From contig JAHDVF020001520.1 in NCBI GenBank assembly GCA_022606425.2, forward strand, positions 186,001 through 250,000: DNA of 64,000 nt. Reading direction: 5' to 3'. Source of the DNA: Lepidostoma basale (lineage: Eukaryota; Arthropoda; Insecta; Trichoptera; Lepidostomatidae). The position numbers and the translations under genes were made by a program. Shown here one piece after another: positions 11,935-22,689 of this stretch; the first letter of the stretch is position 1, and every line of letters begins with the position of its first letter. Below the pieces are notes generated by a model that was given only the letters and a program-made list of their open reading frames with translations, searched no databases and was not told the origin of the DNA.

Positions 11935-12055
11935 TTAAAAAGTTTATCGCGACAGCAGTTTCGTCAACCTATGTTGACATCATCAGAACAACAAACAAAC
12001 AACATAAATGACATAATATTGAAGTATTATATCATAGTGTTTCTAACAAACTAAC
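11935..12055 (-). repeat. P2 Penelope-type terminus with best-paired hammerhead-like stem II
   Basis: Minus strand 11986-11951: CUGAUGA, U, GUCAAC-AUAG-GUUGAC (six perfect pairs), GAAAC, UGCU, GUC, then GCGA. Confidence 0.7.
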
Positions 12056-12124
12056 TAATTTCTAACACGGCCGACCTTTAAGATTTGATTAATTTAATGA
12101 TGATTATATCGAAAAAAGTTTAAT

Positions 12125-12290
12125 ATAATCAAATGATTTTACTGAAATCTCTTGACGGAAGTTCATTTTAAATAATAATTAAATAAAACGATGTTTTTTA
12201 ACTACTTCCACTTTTGTCTTTATATAGACAGCGACCGGTTTGAAGTAGTTAAAAAACATCGTTTTATTTAATTATTATTTAAAAAGTTTA
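12125..12290. repeat. P1 Penelope terminal repeat, palindromic
   Basis: Outward copies of the P1 terminus (GATGTTTTTTAACTACTTCC and its inverse near 12241) flank a short centre. Confidence 0.75.
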
Positions 12291-12960
12291 ATATTTTAAT
12301 CGAATCTAATATAGGCAAAAAAGTGGAATAATGCAAAAAAAAAAATAGTATCAGCACGATGACATTTTTTCTACAGAAAAACAATTTGATTGTTTCACAT
12401 ATGAGTTATATTGCATAAATAAAAACCAGCCAAAAACATGTAAATGTTAAAATTATGTAAAACAAGCTCGAAAGTTTAACAAACATATTTTAAGGAAAAT
12501 AAGAATTTCTTACCCCACAGAACTTATCTGGCGCCTTAATTCCTCCCTTTCTTGACTAAGTTGTTTTCTTTTCCGAATTGGTGGAACTTTTCGCAATTTT
12601 GAATGATAAACTGAAGGTTGTTGAGATTTTCCTCCCGTATAGGAGCTTTACCGCTTAGAAACCTCTTAAATTTCATGTTAAATATGTTTTTCCGCTCTCC
12701 TACTGCGGGAAACTTCGTTTGCGCTTTCAAAACAACTCTATAAATTGTGTGATGTATGTTAGAACTTATGACAAAACAAAATATTATATTTTTGATTTCG
12801 TAAGAAAAACTTTGTGATCACATCTTATAGAAACACCTTTCACACGATACGAGTATGATCAGTATCTTCGTGATAGCATTCATCACTAAAGGAAGTGATC
12901 ACACAGTAGTATTGTATTATACAAATCATGATAAAACATATTTTTTATTGATTTAAAAAA
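12290..12960. other. Unassigned stretch with weak coding signal
   Basis: Minus strand 12740-12505 has KFPAVGERKNIFNMKFKRFL in one frame and VPPIRKRKQLSQEREELRRQ in another, ending at GTGGG|gtaaga, a possible donor. Could be a decayed exon or transposon part. Confidence 0.3.
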
Positions 12961-12962
12961 AA

Positions 12963-13560
12963 AACTACCCATCACGCCGTCTCCCCGAAGGGGTAGGCAG
13001 AAAAAATGGACTGTCCCACTTTTCTTTCCTGACATATTTCTCTCGCTTCCTCAACATTCATACATCGTGCAGCGTGAAGCGCGTCGATTTCTCTGACTCC
13101 TCACATTGCCGACATTCAATATTTGATTTATTTTATTGTGCTACGTTTTCCTCGGTCTTCCTTTATTTCTAGTTCCATTTACATCGTAAACTAATAATTT
13201 TTTTTATCATTCTTTCTTCATTTATTATTTTCATATGTCCAGTGGCATGTTTCATCTTAATGATTCTATCATTATTTTGTTCATAACACCATCATTCGCA
13301 CCGCATTCACTTCTTATATTTTCATTCGACACTATCATACACAGAGTATCCACACATTCGTCGATCGATGAGATCATAGAGATCTCATTTCTTTTGCATT
13401 TATTCTATTTTCACCCTTCTTTTGCCAGTTCTATGCTTCGCTTCCATACATAAGGGTCGGTAGAAGAACACCAATTGTGCACTGCCATTACGGCTTTTTT
13501 AAATAGGCTTTTGTTTGCGATTACAACAACTTAAAATGCACCGTTCACTTTGTTGCCTGC
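12963..13560 (-). mobile_element. LINE-A fragment
   Basis: One of the longer decayed copies, from the terminal ccatcacgccgtctccccga block to the segment coding for GAGNKVNG. It ends beside the (ATTTTT)n tract. Confidence 0.8.
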
Positions 13561-13649
13561 CCCTACACTTCTTTCAAATCCATCTATCCATCCCATTTTT
13601 TTCCTTTTTTAATTCTCGTTTTCATTTTTTATTTTTTATTTTTCATTTT

Positions 13650-13960
13650 CTGTTCCTTTTTATTTTTATTTTTATTTTTATTATAATTTTTTTTATATTT
13701 TTATTATTATTATTATTTTTATTTTTATTTTTATTTTTATTTTTATTTTTATTTTTATTTTTATTTTTATTTTTATTTTTATTTTTATTTTTATTTTTAT
13801 TTTTATTTTTATTTTTATTTTTATTTTTATTTTTATTCATATTTTTTTTCTTTTATTTATTTTTATTATTTTTATTTTTTTATTTTTTTATTCTTTTTTT
13901 TTCTTTTTCTTTTTCTCTTTCTTGTTTTTTTGTGCTTTTTTTTCTTCTTTTTCTTAACGT
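13650..13960. repeat. (ATTTTT)n microsatellite and T-rich tract
   Basis: About 30 copies of ATTTTT in a row, then a C/T-rich run. It gives Leu-Phe or Asn-Lys repeat frames that are not genes. Confidence 0.9.
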
Positions 13961-13964
13961 TTTT

Positions 13965-14062
13965 TGTCACCAATAACAGACCGAGGATGGCGTAGGGGCA
14001 GAGAGGCTAACATCCAGCAGTGGATGGAGGCAAGCTGATAAAGATAAAATAAAAAAAGGGAG
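13965..14062 (+). mobile_element. LINE 3'-end fragment
   Basis: AACATCCAGCAGTGGATGG followed by GCTGATAAAGATAAAATAA, the typical end of an RTE-type LINE, beside the (ATTTTT)n tract. Confidence 0.5.
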
Positions 14063-14490
14063 AATATATTTTTAAAGTAAGGTATATTTTATAAATTCCT
14101 AGTAAGACGAAATTAGTTTGTCGCATTTTAAATTTTATTATTATATTTCTAAGAAATGTTTATTAACTTTTTTTATGAACCAAATAAAAACTGATATGAC
14201 ATTAGCTCTGGCGCTGAAACGAAAAAGAAAATGAAATGAAATTCCGTTTAACTTCGACTTAGGAATAACATATTATTATATGGTAATAGAATTTAAATTT
14301 TGTACCCGTTTTACAACAGAGAACAATAAATTAACTTGTCATTTCTAACGGTAATGAGCCTCTACGAATTCAGGGAATATTAACGTACAAAAGTACGTGA
14401 CTCTACGTTTGAGGTAAAGTGCGTTAAGCTCTCCATCTTTAAAAATGTAAATACTTGATAAACTTAACACTGTGTAATACATAATGACGA
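14062..14490. other. A+T-rich stretch, nothing recognised
   Basis: No coding or repeat signal noticed. Confidence 0.4.
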
Positions 14491-14625
14491 TTTTTATTCA
14501 AGTAAAGCATTGTTTTTTCCACTTTTGAGTTTATTTTCCTCGACATGTTTTGAAGGTTTTATACTTTCCTTATTCTGCCGATGATGAAGGTGTAAAATTC
14601 GAAACTTGTCGTGTTTATTTTGTGG
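14490..14625. repeat. P7 Penelope-type inverted pair beside SINE-B
   Basis: Left TTTTTCCACTTTTGAGTTT with TCGACATGTTTTGAAGG, right CCGATGATGAAGGTGTAAA then TTCGAAACTTGTCGTG. Confidence 0.6.
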
Positions 14626-14815
14626 ATGTTGTAAGATCGAAGTGTGCGCGGGAGATGCCTATTGGTGGCGATGAGGTTCGCAACCCATCACACCGCGTCT
14701 CCCGCGGGGCGAAAAGAGAAGGATGGAGTGCCGCATCGGTTAAAGTGTGACAGTCCATTCTTTCTGCCTACCCTTTCGGGGAGACGGCGTGATGGTTAGT
14801 TAGTTAGTTTTACTA
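14618..14815 (+). mobile_element. SINE-B copy, 5' truncated
   Basis: Ends gatggttagttagttagttt. The left edge joins directly onto a P7 repeat. Confidence 0.8.
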
Positions 14816-14839
14816 TTTATTTTAACGATTATTGTATGA

Positions 14840-15010
14840 AATAATAATTAAATAAAACTATGTTTTTTAACTACTTCCACTTTTCTCTTATTTCGACAGT
14901 GACCGGTTTCGTCAGGCTCGCTGGCATCGACAGACTGGTGACAATTTTGTAAATTTAGTCCTTTATATACATACATACAGATCAGGGGTGGTAAACATGA
15001 TTCTATTTAT
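14840..15010 (-). repeat. P1 Penelope terminal repeat
   Basis: Shares ACCGGTTTCGTCAGGCTCGC and TTTATATACATACATACAG with the 0.7 kb copy. Confidence 0.75.
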
Positions 15011-15227
15011 TATTATAAAAGGTATTCCAGAAGATTCATATTCAATATTGTATTTTTGATTTGACAATTGTATTTTTATTTGCAGACGTATTTTCTTCGT
15101 TTTTTTTTTATGCACAAATTTTAAAAGGACCGAAGAAAGAACGAAATATGTCTGCAAATAAAATAGAATAAATGTTGTGAAAATACAAAGGCAAGGGAGA
15201 ATATAGAAGAAATATCTTATCATTGTT

Positions 15228-15425
15228 TAACTTCTTCTTCTTCGATAGAGCTACAGCCCAAATCAAGCCGAACCTTTCAACATTTGGCGGACAGCGTGGC
15301 AGAGGACTGGGAGAAATTGGAGACTGGAGAGTGATACCCAGGGACAGGTGCCAGTGGAGGACTGTTGTGGAGAAAGCCAAATCCCACACTGGGATTTAGT
15401 GCTGAGAAAAAGAAGAAGAAGAAAT
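15228..15425 (+). mobile_element. RTE-B extreme 3' fragment
   Basis: Decayed DRCQWRTVVEKAKSH block, ending AAAAAGAAGAAGAAGAAA. Confidence 0.65.
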
Positions 15426-15826
15426 ATTATTAGTGAGTATTTAAAACTTACCGTACTTTACTTCCTGTGTCTTGTTATTATTTCTCGTACTATAACAAAG
15501 AACCGTTCCAACATAATGATGGTTTTGTATTTCGAAAGCACGAGGCAATTAAGGAACCCATGAAAAAATATTTTGGTTATACTTTCTTACACCCTTCATA
15601 ATATTGTAGTTTATGGAAAAGGGATTCATAATAAACGGAAAATTATTCTTAAGAAAATACACAAATATATTGTATAAAAAATACAATTATTTAATTTTCT
15701 CTATATTCAACATCACTTTATGTTGTGGATTCATAATTTAACATTTTTTTTTAAATAGTCCTTTGTTTTGGCCGAAACACTATGATACCTTAACATTTTA
15801 AACTTTTAATGAATATTCTATCTCAA
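15425..15826. other. A+T-rich stretch with a P2 trace
   Basis: TTTTGGCCGAAACACTATGAT at about 15766 is the outer edge of a P2 repeat; the rest is unassigned. Confidence 0.4.
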
Positions 15827-16088
15827 TAGAGACGAAGAAACAAACTGGAAACTGAATATGGATGATCAAGGTGTTTACAGGACTTATGACCTGTCATTGG
15901 TTGGGTTAAGCGCACGCTTTATGTAATTACAACATTCCCCATTCCACCATTGTTATTATGATCATGCATGTTGTAATTACATAAAGCGTGCGTTTAACCC
16001 AACCAATGACAGGTCATAAGTCCTGTAAACACCTTGATCATCCATATTCAGTTTCCAGTTTGTTTCTTCGTCTCTATTGAGATACAAT
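15826..16088. mobile_element. Foldback/MITE family F, near-perfect palindrome
   Basis: Arms about 15828-15946 and 15967-16085, almost identical, around a centre of about 20 bp. Shares TCTCAATAGAGACGAAG and the GACCTGTCATTGGTTGGGTT core with the 59.5 kb copy but has lost its centre. Confidence 0.85.
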
Positions 16089-16189
16089 TAAAAATTTAAA
16101 TTAACCACCCACAGGTGAAAATCCAGGATTCGTATACAGATACAGAGTATACAGATATACATTTCACAAATATTTTTAATGAATAAACT

Positions 16190-16545
16190 TTGTTTTTTGT
16201 ATCACAATTGTATTTTATTTATTTTACGCGACAGCTGTTTCATCAATCTATGATGACATCATCAGGTGTTACAATAATATATCAAATGTCGAAATTTCGT
16301 TATTTTTCGAATCTTTATGTGTATTTGTTCATATGTCAATTTGAATAATTTCTTTAATATAGTTTTAATGTTCTTGCTGACATTGAGTTAGGTGCCTTAA
16401 TATTTTAATTAAAATAACGGTTTGTTACTATTTATAGGAGAAACTATGAAAGGTGGAAAATATATTATTATAAATTAAAAACGATAAATGATAACAGGAA
16501 GGACATAGATTACATTAATAGGAAAGGTGACAAAAGTTAAAGATT
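16190..16545 (-). repeat. P2 Penelope-type 3' region
   Basis: Inverse of 6995-7440. The motif at 16265-16230 keeps CUGAUGA, GAAAC and GUC but has a damaged stem II. Confidence 0.7.
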
Positions 16546-16571
16546 TTTTTAAACTATGTAACACAAAAAAA

Positions 16572-16985
16572 AACCTATCTAACCATCATGTCGTTTCTCC
16601 GGAGGGGTAGGCAGAGAAGATAGAACATTGTTCTATCCTGACATAACTCTCTCGCGCCTCTTCTTCATTCACACATTGTGACATGCACGCTCATCGATTA
16701 TTCCTACTTCGAACATTATTAATTTGGTCATGCTATGTCTTTCTTGGCCTTCCTTGACTTCTTTTTTCATTCACACTACTTGGATATATCTTTTAAATCA
16801 TTATTTTCTCATTCGATCGTTCCATATGTCCCAACAATCTTATTGACCCTTTCTTAATTTTATTTTTCACGCATTCATCCGCCTGACATTCCTTTCTTAC
16901 ATCATCATTAGATATTCTATCATACATTGTTTTTCTGCACATTCTTTTACGTGACCCCATTCATACGGCATTTATCCTACTTTGT
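16572..16985 (-). mobile_element. LINE-A fragment, divergent subfamily
   Basis: Terminal block at 16579, then C-terminal coding region back to the MRS.RRMC block. It uses the 'iRNDDVRKEC'-type variant, unlike the majority copies. Confidence 0.7.
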
Positions 16986-17029
16986 AACACAACAATTTAT
17001 TAAAATTAAAACAATATAAGTAATTAAAA

Positions 17030-17088
17030 ATAATAAAAACCACAATGTTTCGGGACACAGAAACCCTTTATCAGCGTAAAAATAAAAC
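17030..17088 (-). repeat. P5 Penelope-type terminus
   Basis: Minus strand CUGAUAA, A, GGG hairpin CCC, GAAACAU; the last part is decayed. Confidence 0.55.
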
Positions 17089-17089
17089 G

Positions 17090-17420
17090 ATATTTTTACA
17101 CTACTTCCATTTTTGTCTTTATTTCGACAGTGACCTGTTTCGCCAGGCTCGCTGGCTTCGAAAGACAGGTGACACTGTTAACTGACTCATTTATATACAT
17201 ACAGATAAGGGTTGGTAAAGATAATTTTATACTAAAAGAAATTTAATTAAATAATAATTATTAGTATATTCAGCCTTATAACGGGAAAATTTTACCTTAT
17301 GTTTAACTACTGTTTTTGTAGAAATTTATGTTTACCACTATCTGTATGTATATATAGGAATTAGTTCATTTCAGTGTCATCAATCTGTCGAGGCCAAAAT
17401 AAAGACAAAAGTGAAAGTAA
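17090..17420. repeat. P1 Penelope terminal repeats, inverted pair
   Basis: Left arm 17090-17230 and right arm 17320-17420 are inverse P1 copies (TTTCGCCAGGCTCGCTGG; ATCAATCTGTCGAGGCC). Confidence 0.7.
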
Positions 17421-17454
17421 AAAAATCTTTTTATTTAATTGTGATTGAAAAAGT

Positions 17455-17625
17455 TAATTTAAAATTAAAAAATGATTCATGTTTCGGGATACCGAAGCCC
17501 TTCATCAGTGTAAATATTAACAGTTTATATGTAACTGTTAATATTTGCACTGATAAATGGCTTCTGTGTCCCGAGACATGCTTGTTTTTGTTTTTAATGT
17601 TAAATTTAATTAATACCTCTCATCA
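17455..17625. repeat. P5 Penelope-type inverted pair
   Basis: Arms near 17480-17512 and 17545-17590 mirror each other, one with an intact CUGAUGA-A-GGG...CCC-GAAAC. Confidence 0.65.
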
Positions 17626-17694
17626 AAGAGAATCGGTCGTTGTTAAAATAAAAACAAAAGTGTTAGTTTATAAGTGTTAGATTATCTGCATTAC

Positions 17695-17845
17695 ATTTCT
17701 ATCTTATTTCGTCGTTCGGTATTCTATCATACATCGTTTTCCCGCACATTCTTCTGAGTGATCTCATTTCTACAGCATTTATCCTAGTTTTATTCTTTTT
17801 TTGCCAGCTCCAAGCTTCACTTCCATACATAAAGACGACATTCGT
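17695..17845 (-). mobile_element. LINE-A internal fragment
   Basis: Codes on the minus strand for MYGSEAWSWQKKNKTRINAV, MRSLRRMCGKTMYDRIPNDE. A SINE-T starts directly at its plus-strand right edge. Confidence 0.75.
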
Positions 17846-18068
17846 GATCGAGTGGTAAGTGCATTGACTGCCACCCTGAAGGTTCTGGGTTCGATTTCCG
17901 GCGAGGGCAGTGTAATTGTCACACTGTCTTTGGTCTGGTGTAGAATTCACGTGACAATAAAATGGCGATAGATTAGCTATCTATCACATGTCACGAGAAT
18001 CACTATGATATCTATAATAATACCCTTTACGTCGATTTGAAGAGCGATTCTACAAAATAATATTAATA
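17843..18068 (+). mobile_element. SINE-T copy
   Basis: Head CGTGATCGAGTGGTAAGTGC, B box GGTTCGATTTCC, body and (AAT)n tail. Abuts a LINE-A fragment on its left. Confidence 0.85.
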
Positions 18069-18530
18069 ATAAAGGTTGGCACATTTTCCTGAAATAAAGA
18101 GTGTTTCAATTTGTGAAAAGTTCATAATAATAATAATAAATCTAACGTCATTGTCTTATTTGCGACATCTGTAAGCCTAAAATGAAATAGCAGAGGTATA
18201 ATATTTTCTCCTAGGTATAAAAATAAGCGAGACGAATATTTTGTAGGACGTTATAATATTTTTTTCATAGCGTCCTCGTCTTATTTCATCCCGACGTCTG
18301 AACCGAGTCAAAGTATGTAATTAGAGTTCCATAAATAATTTCATATGATATAATCTTCTAGTATGAGACATTTGATAACATCTTCAGTGCGGGATAAATA
18401 AATTCTATGCGTTCTGCTTAGAACGACAGTTAACTGGAAAATATATTGGTTCTTACCAAGCGCCTGTTTTCCTGCAATATGCATAACATTAATGTGAGCA
18501 TTGTTGTGTTTATGATTGGTGTGTTTTTAG
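18068..18530. other. Unassigned stretch
   Basis: No coding or repeat signal noticed. Confidence 0.4.
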
Positions 18531-18665
18531 GTAACACCGTGTGATATCACCTTCTCGACCAACGTTTCGGGGATCGTTGCAGTCTCCATCTTCAGGGTAA
18601 TGATGGAGACTGCAACGATCTCCGAAACGTCGGTCGAGAAGGAGATATCCCACGGTGTTACCCAA
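18530..18665. repeat. P8 palindrome with hammerhead-like motif
   Basis: Arms of about 58 bp (18532-18590 and 18604-18661) with a 13-bp centre. The sequence includes CUGAAGA, U, GGAG hairpin, GAAAC, GUUG, GUC. Confidence 0.75.
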
Positions 18666-18811
18666 AAACACACCAATCATATTGCTGCCAACCGTAAAAA
18701 TCTACGCAATTATTGTTGTGTTTATTTATAGAAAATAGCATTCATAACGCTAATTAGAGTCAAGTAAACGTTAGTATTTTTTATTTTTATGTAAATAATA
18801 AATAAATATAT

Positions 18812-18990
18812 CTAACTAACTAACTAACCATCACGCCGTCTCCCCGAAAGGGTAGGCAAAAAGAATGGACTGTCACACTTTAACCGATGCGGCACTCCAT
18901 CCTTCTCTTTTCGCCCTTCGATCGTAAAACATCTACAAAATAAATCTAAAACAAATAATATAAAATACAGTGATATAAAATTAAAAATCA
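18812..18990 (-). mobile_element. SINE-B copy with internal deletion
   Basis: LINE-A-like tail and GATGCGGCACTCCATCC block kept; the segment carrying the B-box-like motif is deleted. Confidence 0.75.
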
Positions 18991-18999
18991 AAATCAACT

Positions 19000-19420
19000 T
19001 TCCTCAAAGAGATGGGCATCTCATAACCCATTTCTTTTGATTAATCACAGGATATTTCGAAAACTCGCCGAGTTGGAGGATGGTGATCAGTTTATCCCTG
19101 ATAGATATCTCTGACAGCGACAGCATAGATGTTTTACCTATCGGCCGTTAGAACTAACCTACCTGTTTTGACACCAGTGGAAAGAGCAATTAGTCTGCTA
19201 AATGCGGTTTCCTCGGAGATCGGCGTCTTTCATATTAGTGGAAGCATGTACTAAAGACAATTACTCCTGACTTTAGAGAGTATCTTGTCTTCCTAATGTC
19301 AAATTATCTCTCATACGTTCCTGGTATTATATTTATTATTTTACCTATTCTCAATACATTTTCTAAATATTAGTATTGTTTGTAATATCTGTTGAAATAA
19401 TAAGCTGATTTGATTAGCTT
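19000..19420 (+). mobile_element. Jockey-like LINE 3' end
   Basis: C-terminal code GYFENSPSWRMVISLSL-like and PVERAISLLNAV, 3' UTR and a tail of TGATT units (CTGATTTGATTAGC). Provides the uninterrupted version of the mariner target. Confidence 0.75.
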
Positions 19421-19779
19421 TGAAAAGTTTTTTAACAATAATTATTGGCAGGCATTGATACTCTTTAATTATGATGTTATTAAGGGTGTGACAATTTTTA
19501 TAAAGGAAATATAATGATGCTATATTATATTAAATTCTAAAGAGTTTGGTGATTATTTGTACGTAAATTTAATTATTATAATTGAATATCAAATATCCCG
19601 GATAATGGTGTCAAGGGGTTCCCCGTTTCATGGTAAAGGTATTTTGTTACTGAATTTTCAGAAACGTAATAAAGTTTTTCGGCATAATTTTGGTTTAAAA
19701 ACGAAAAATTTAATAATTCAGTAGATTTTTACGTTTGGTATCAATATATTTTTTGGAATCTTCTATAACCATTGTTTTT

Positions 19780-19905
19780 TCCGATAATCAAATGATTTTA
19801 CTGAAATCTCTTGATGGATGTACTTTTGAAATTATAATAAAAAAAAAAGATGTTTTTATAACTACTTCCACTTTTGTCGTTATTTTGACAGCAATCCTTT
19901 TTTTT
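19780..19905 (-). repeat. P1 Penelope terminal repeat
   Basis: Contains AATCAAATGATTTTACTGAA and the AACTACTTCCACTTTTGTC block; the GCCAGG part is lost. Confidence 0.65.
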
Positions 19906-19964
19906 TTCTCTGCTTTATGTTTAAACCACTTGGCAACATTTTAATAACCAGCTTTTGAATGTTT

Positions 19965-20075
19965 TGTCTGCCTGAGGCATTATCAAATGTCAACTGTTAC
20001 TATATTTGCTAATGCCTAAGACTGGCGAAACATATCATTCACATAAAATATAATAAAACTTCTATATATTATTTT
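19965..20075. repeat. P6 Penelope-type repeat, inverted partial pair
   Basis: GAGGCATTATCAAATGTC on the left and TGCCTAAGACTGGCGAAACA on the right. Confidence 0.55.
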
Positions 20076-20134
20076 TGTAAAGAAAAATAAACAGTTTTAA
20101 TTAGAAAAAATATAATTATACTTTGAATTACAAC

Positions 20135-20645
20135 ACTTTTTATTTTCACTGAACTCAGACATGTTTCGGTTACAAGTAACCTTTATCAATGTATACAATT
20201 TTAACAGTCAAATAAAAGGGGGCGGTCACTTATAAAATAAATGTATAAAGTAGAAGGGGTATTATTAGGAATGAGGAGAGGGGAGATGTAACGGGAACTT
20301 ATTAATATGTTCTCGTTACATCTCCCCTCCTCATTCTTAATAACAGCCCTAGCACTTTTATACATAACTTGATATTTATTTAGTATATAAGTGACCGCTT
20401 TGTTTTATTTTATTGTTAAAATTGATGTAACGGGAACTTATCGATATGTTCCCGTTACATATCCCCTCCTCATTCCGAATTATATCCCTTCCACTTTTAT
20501 ACATACCTCGATATCCATTTAGTATGTAAGTGACCGCTCTGTTTTATTTGATTGTTTAAATTGTATTCATTGATAAAGGTTACTTGTAACCGAAACATGT
20601 CTGAGTTCAGTGAAAATAAAAAGTACTGTAATACAAAGTATAATT
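20135..20645. repeat. P4 Penelope-type inverted pair with nested hairpins
   Basis: The ends mirror each other (20150-20205 and 20565-20635: ACTGAACTCAGACATGTTTC and its inverse). Inside are two perfect hairpins built on GATGTAACGGGAAC (about 20280-20340 and 20426-20460). Confidence 0.8.
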
Positions 20646-20646
20646 A

Positions 20647-20975
20647 TAACTAACTAACTAACTAACCATCACGCCGTCTCCCCGAAGGGATAGGCAGAAA
20701 GAATGGACTGCCACACTTTTCTTTCCTGACATATTTCTGTTCCGCAACATTCATACATCGTGTCATGCACGCGCGTCGATTTCATCATGGCCGACATTCA
20801 ATATTTGATTTATTTGATCGTGCCAAGTTTCCTCGGTTTCCTCTATTTTTGGTTCCATTTACATCGTTAACATATAATTTTTTTACCATTCTTTCTTCAT
20901 TCATTCTTTCCATATGTCCAAACTATCTTAATGATCCTTTCATTATTTTGTTCATGACACCATCATTCGCATAAT
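20647..20975 (-). mobile_element. LINE-A fragment
   Basis: Starts at (TAAC)n and the ccatcacgccgtctccccga block, and ends in the region coding for MNKIMKGS. Confidence 0.8.
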
Positions 20976-21440
20976 TATAATTATTCAAATGTGTATCCAG
21001 AACACAAAGTGAAAGCGAACATAGAAGAAAAACATTTTTATTATAAGGGCTTCGTCGGGATTGAATGTGTTGTTTTCCTGTTAATGGACGGCTGGGGCTA
21101 AACTCTCAAAAGTATATTATTTATTGCTCTGGGCAATATGGTCGCAGCAGTATATCTTCTTTCCTGTCCATACTTCGCAAGATTCATCTCTTTGCGGAGT
21201 TTTTCTCCCGAAAAGGCCGAAGATTCTGTTAGCCCAAAACCATAAGGGAGAAGTACCTTCGCGTGTTTCCCATTCATTAATTACAAAACTTTTACTCTGC
21301 CAGAGACAAATTTCTAAAGAGACACGAGGAGTCTTGGGTATACATACATACGTAGGAAAATAACGTATACTCTATATTAAATAATTAATATGAATAAAAA
21401 AAGTCATATTTGTCTTATTCTTTTTTATGTATTTTGTGTA
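20975..21440. other. Unassigned stretch
   Basis: 79-codon plus frame at 21124-21363 without recognisable motifs. Confidence 0.3.
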
Positions 21441-21515
21441 CACAACACTAACTTAAAAAATAATTAAAATTAAATTTCTGACTTGTTTCGGACAACACGG
21501 TCCTTCTTCAGTGAT
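21440..21515 (-). repeat. P5-like Penelope-type terminus
   Basis: Minus strand CUGAAGA, A, GGAC hairpin GUCC (four pairs), GAAAC, AA, GUC. Intact core. Confidence 0.55.
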
Positions 21516-21559
21516 ATTATAAAGCTATTTAAAATATTATACATTTTTTTAAGGATTAA

Positions 21560-21592
21560 TTGTATCTCAATAGAGACGAACGTTCATTGAGT
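21560..21592. mobile_element. Foldback/MITE family F, terminal fragment
   Basis: AATTGTATCTCAATAGAGACG only. Confidence 0.55.
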
Positions 21593-21764
21593 TAACATTC
21601 AAGATCCACGTTTTACAATAAAACAATAAAATTCCGTACAATAAAACAGACCACACTTGATCATTCTCTGGCGGATGAGTTGAGTGGTGGAGAGATTAAA
21701 TAATAAATACTCTAATAATATCGCCTGTCTAAGGCCTAAGGCATTTTCAAATGTCTGCATCTAA

Positions 21765-21905
21765 TGTAATGTTCGCAACCCATCACACCGCGTCTCTCGC
21801 GGGGGCGAAAGAAAAGGACGGAGTGCCGCATTTGTTAAAGTGTGAAAGTTCATTTTTTCTGCCTACCCCTTCTGAAAGACCGCAAGGTGGTTAGTTAGTT
21901 AGTTA
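21765..21905 (+). mobile_element. SINE-B copy, 5' truncated
   Basis: Starts at gttcgcaacccatcacaccg and ends in (TTAG)n at 21890. Confidence 0.75.
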
Positions 21906-21930
21906 GTTTATATATATATATATATATACA
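21906..21930. repeat. (TA)n microsatellite
   Basis: About eleven TA units directly after the SINE-B tail. Confidence 0.8.
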
Positions 21931-22194
21931 CATACAGGCCTGAAACCCAAATGGTAGTTTTAAAGCTTTGTACTTTACGACGAAATTTCTATACACATCT
22001 ATGTTCAACTATTCGACGGTAACGTAAGGCATTGCTCATAACGTATTCATACTATTCATTCTTCTCAAACTCAAGGATTCATAAGACCAAAAGGGAGAAC
22101 CTTTTAGAGCATAGATTTGTCAACTGTGGGACTAAACATTTAACACGTGCTCTAAATATGCGACCATATTAATTCATGTAAATTTTAATAATTA

Positions 22195-22335
22195 ATACGA
22201 ATAAAAACGTCTGTTTTCAAGAAGTTTTATTATAGTTTATTAAAATGACATGTTTCACCATTCTAAGGCATAATACAATTTTCATTTCAATGTTACATTT
22301 CGTCATGCCTAAGTTTTCAATATAACATCATTTCT
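22195..22335 (-). repeat. P6 Penelope-type repeat
   Basis: Shares TACGAATAAAAACGTCTGTT and the AAGTTTTATTATA block with 24.8 and 46.5 kb. Confidence 0.55.
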
Positions 22336-22434
22336 GGATCTTTTGATGCCATTTGGTCCTTTAATTTGGTAGCTAGTCTTTCGCCATTTTACTGTATCGT
22401 GAATTGTACCAGAACAATGTTATTTATTTGATTT

Positions 22435-22612
22435 AATTTGAGTTATCGCAGAATTGCGACTGCCTTAAGCACAGTATAAAAAATAACACCGAAGTTCCTG
22501 GGTTCGATTCCCGGCGATGGCAGTGTTATTGTAACACTGCCTTTGGTTTGGTGAAGAATTCACGTGACAATAAAATGGCCATAGATTAGCTTCCTAACCC
22601 ATGTCATGACAA
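22435..22612 (+). mobile_element. SINE-T copy, rearranged head
   Basis: The B box GGTTCGATTCC and body are kept; the A-box region is scrambled and the 3' part is lost. Confidence 0.7.
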
Positions 22613-22689
22613 TCCATAGTTAAAAAGTTGTAAACAGTAATTGGGTTCAAATAACTTACTGTATACATGTTGATAAAACTCATGTTTGA

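Noticed and set aside
13515..13976. 153-codon Leu/Phe-repeat frame and opposing Asn/Lys frame
   Set aside because: Both are translations of the (ATTTTT)n microsatellite.
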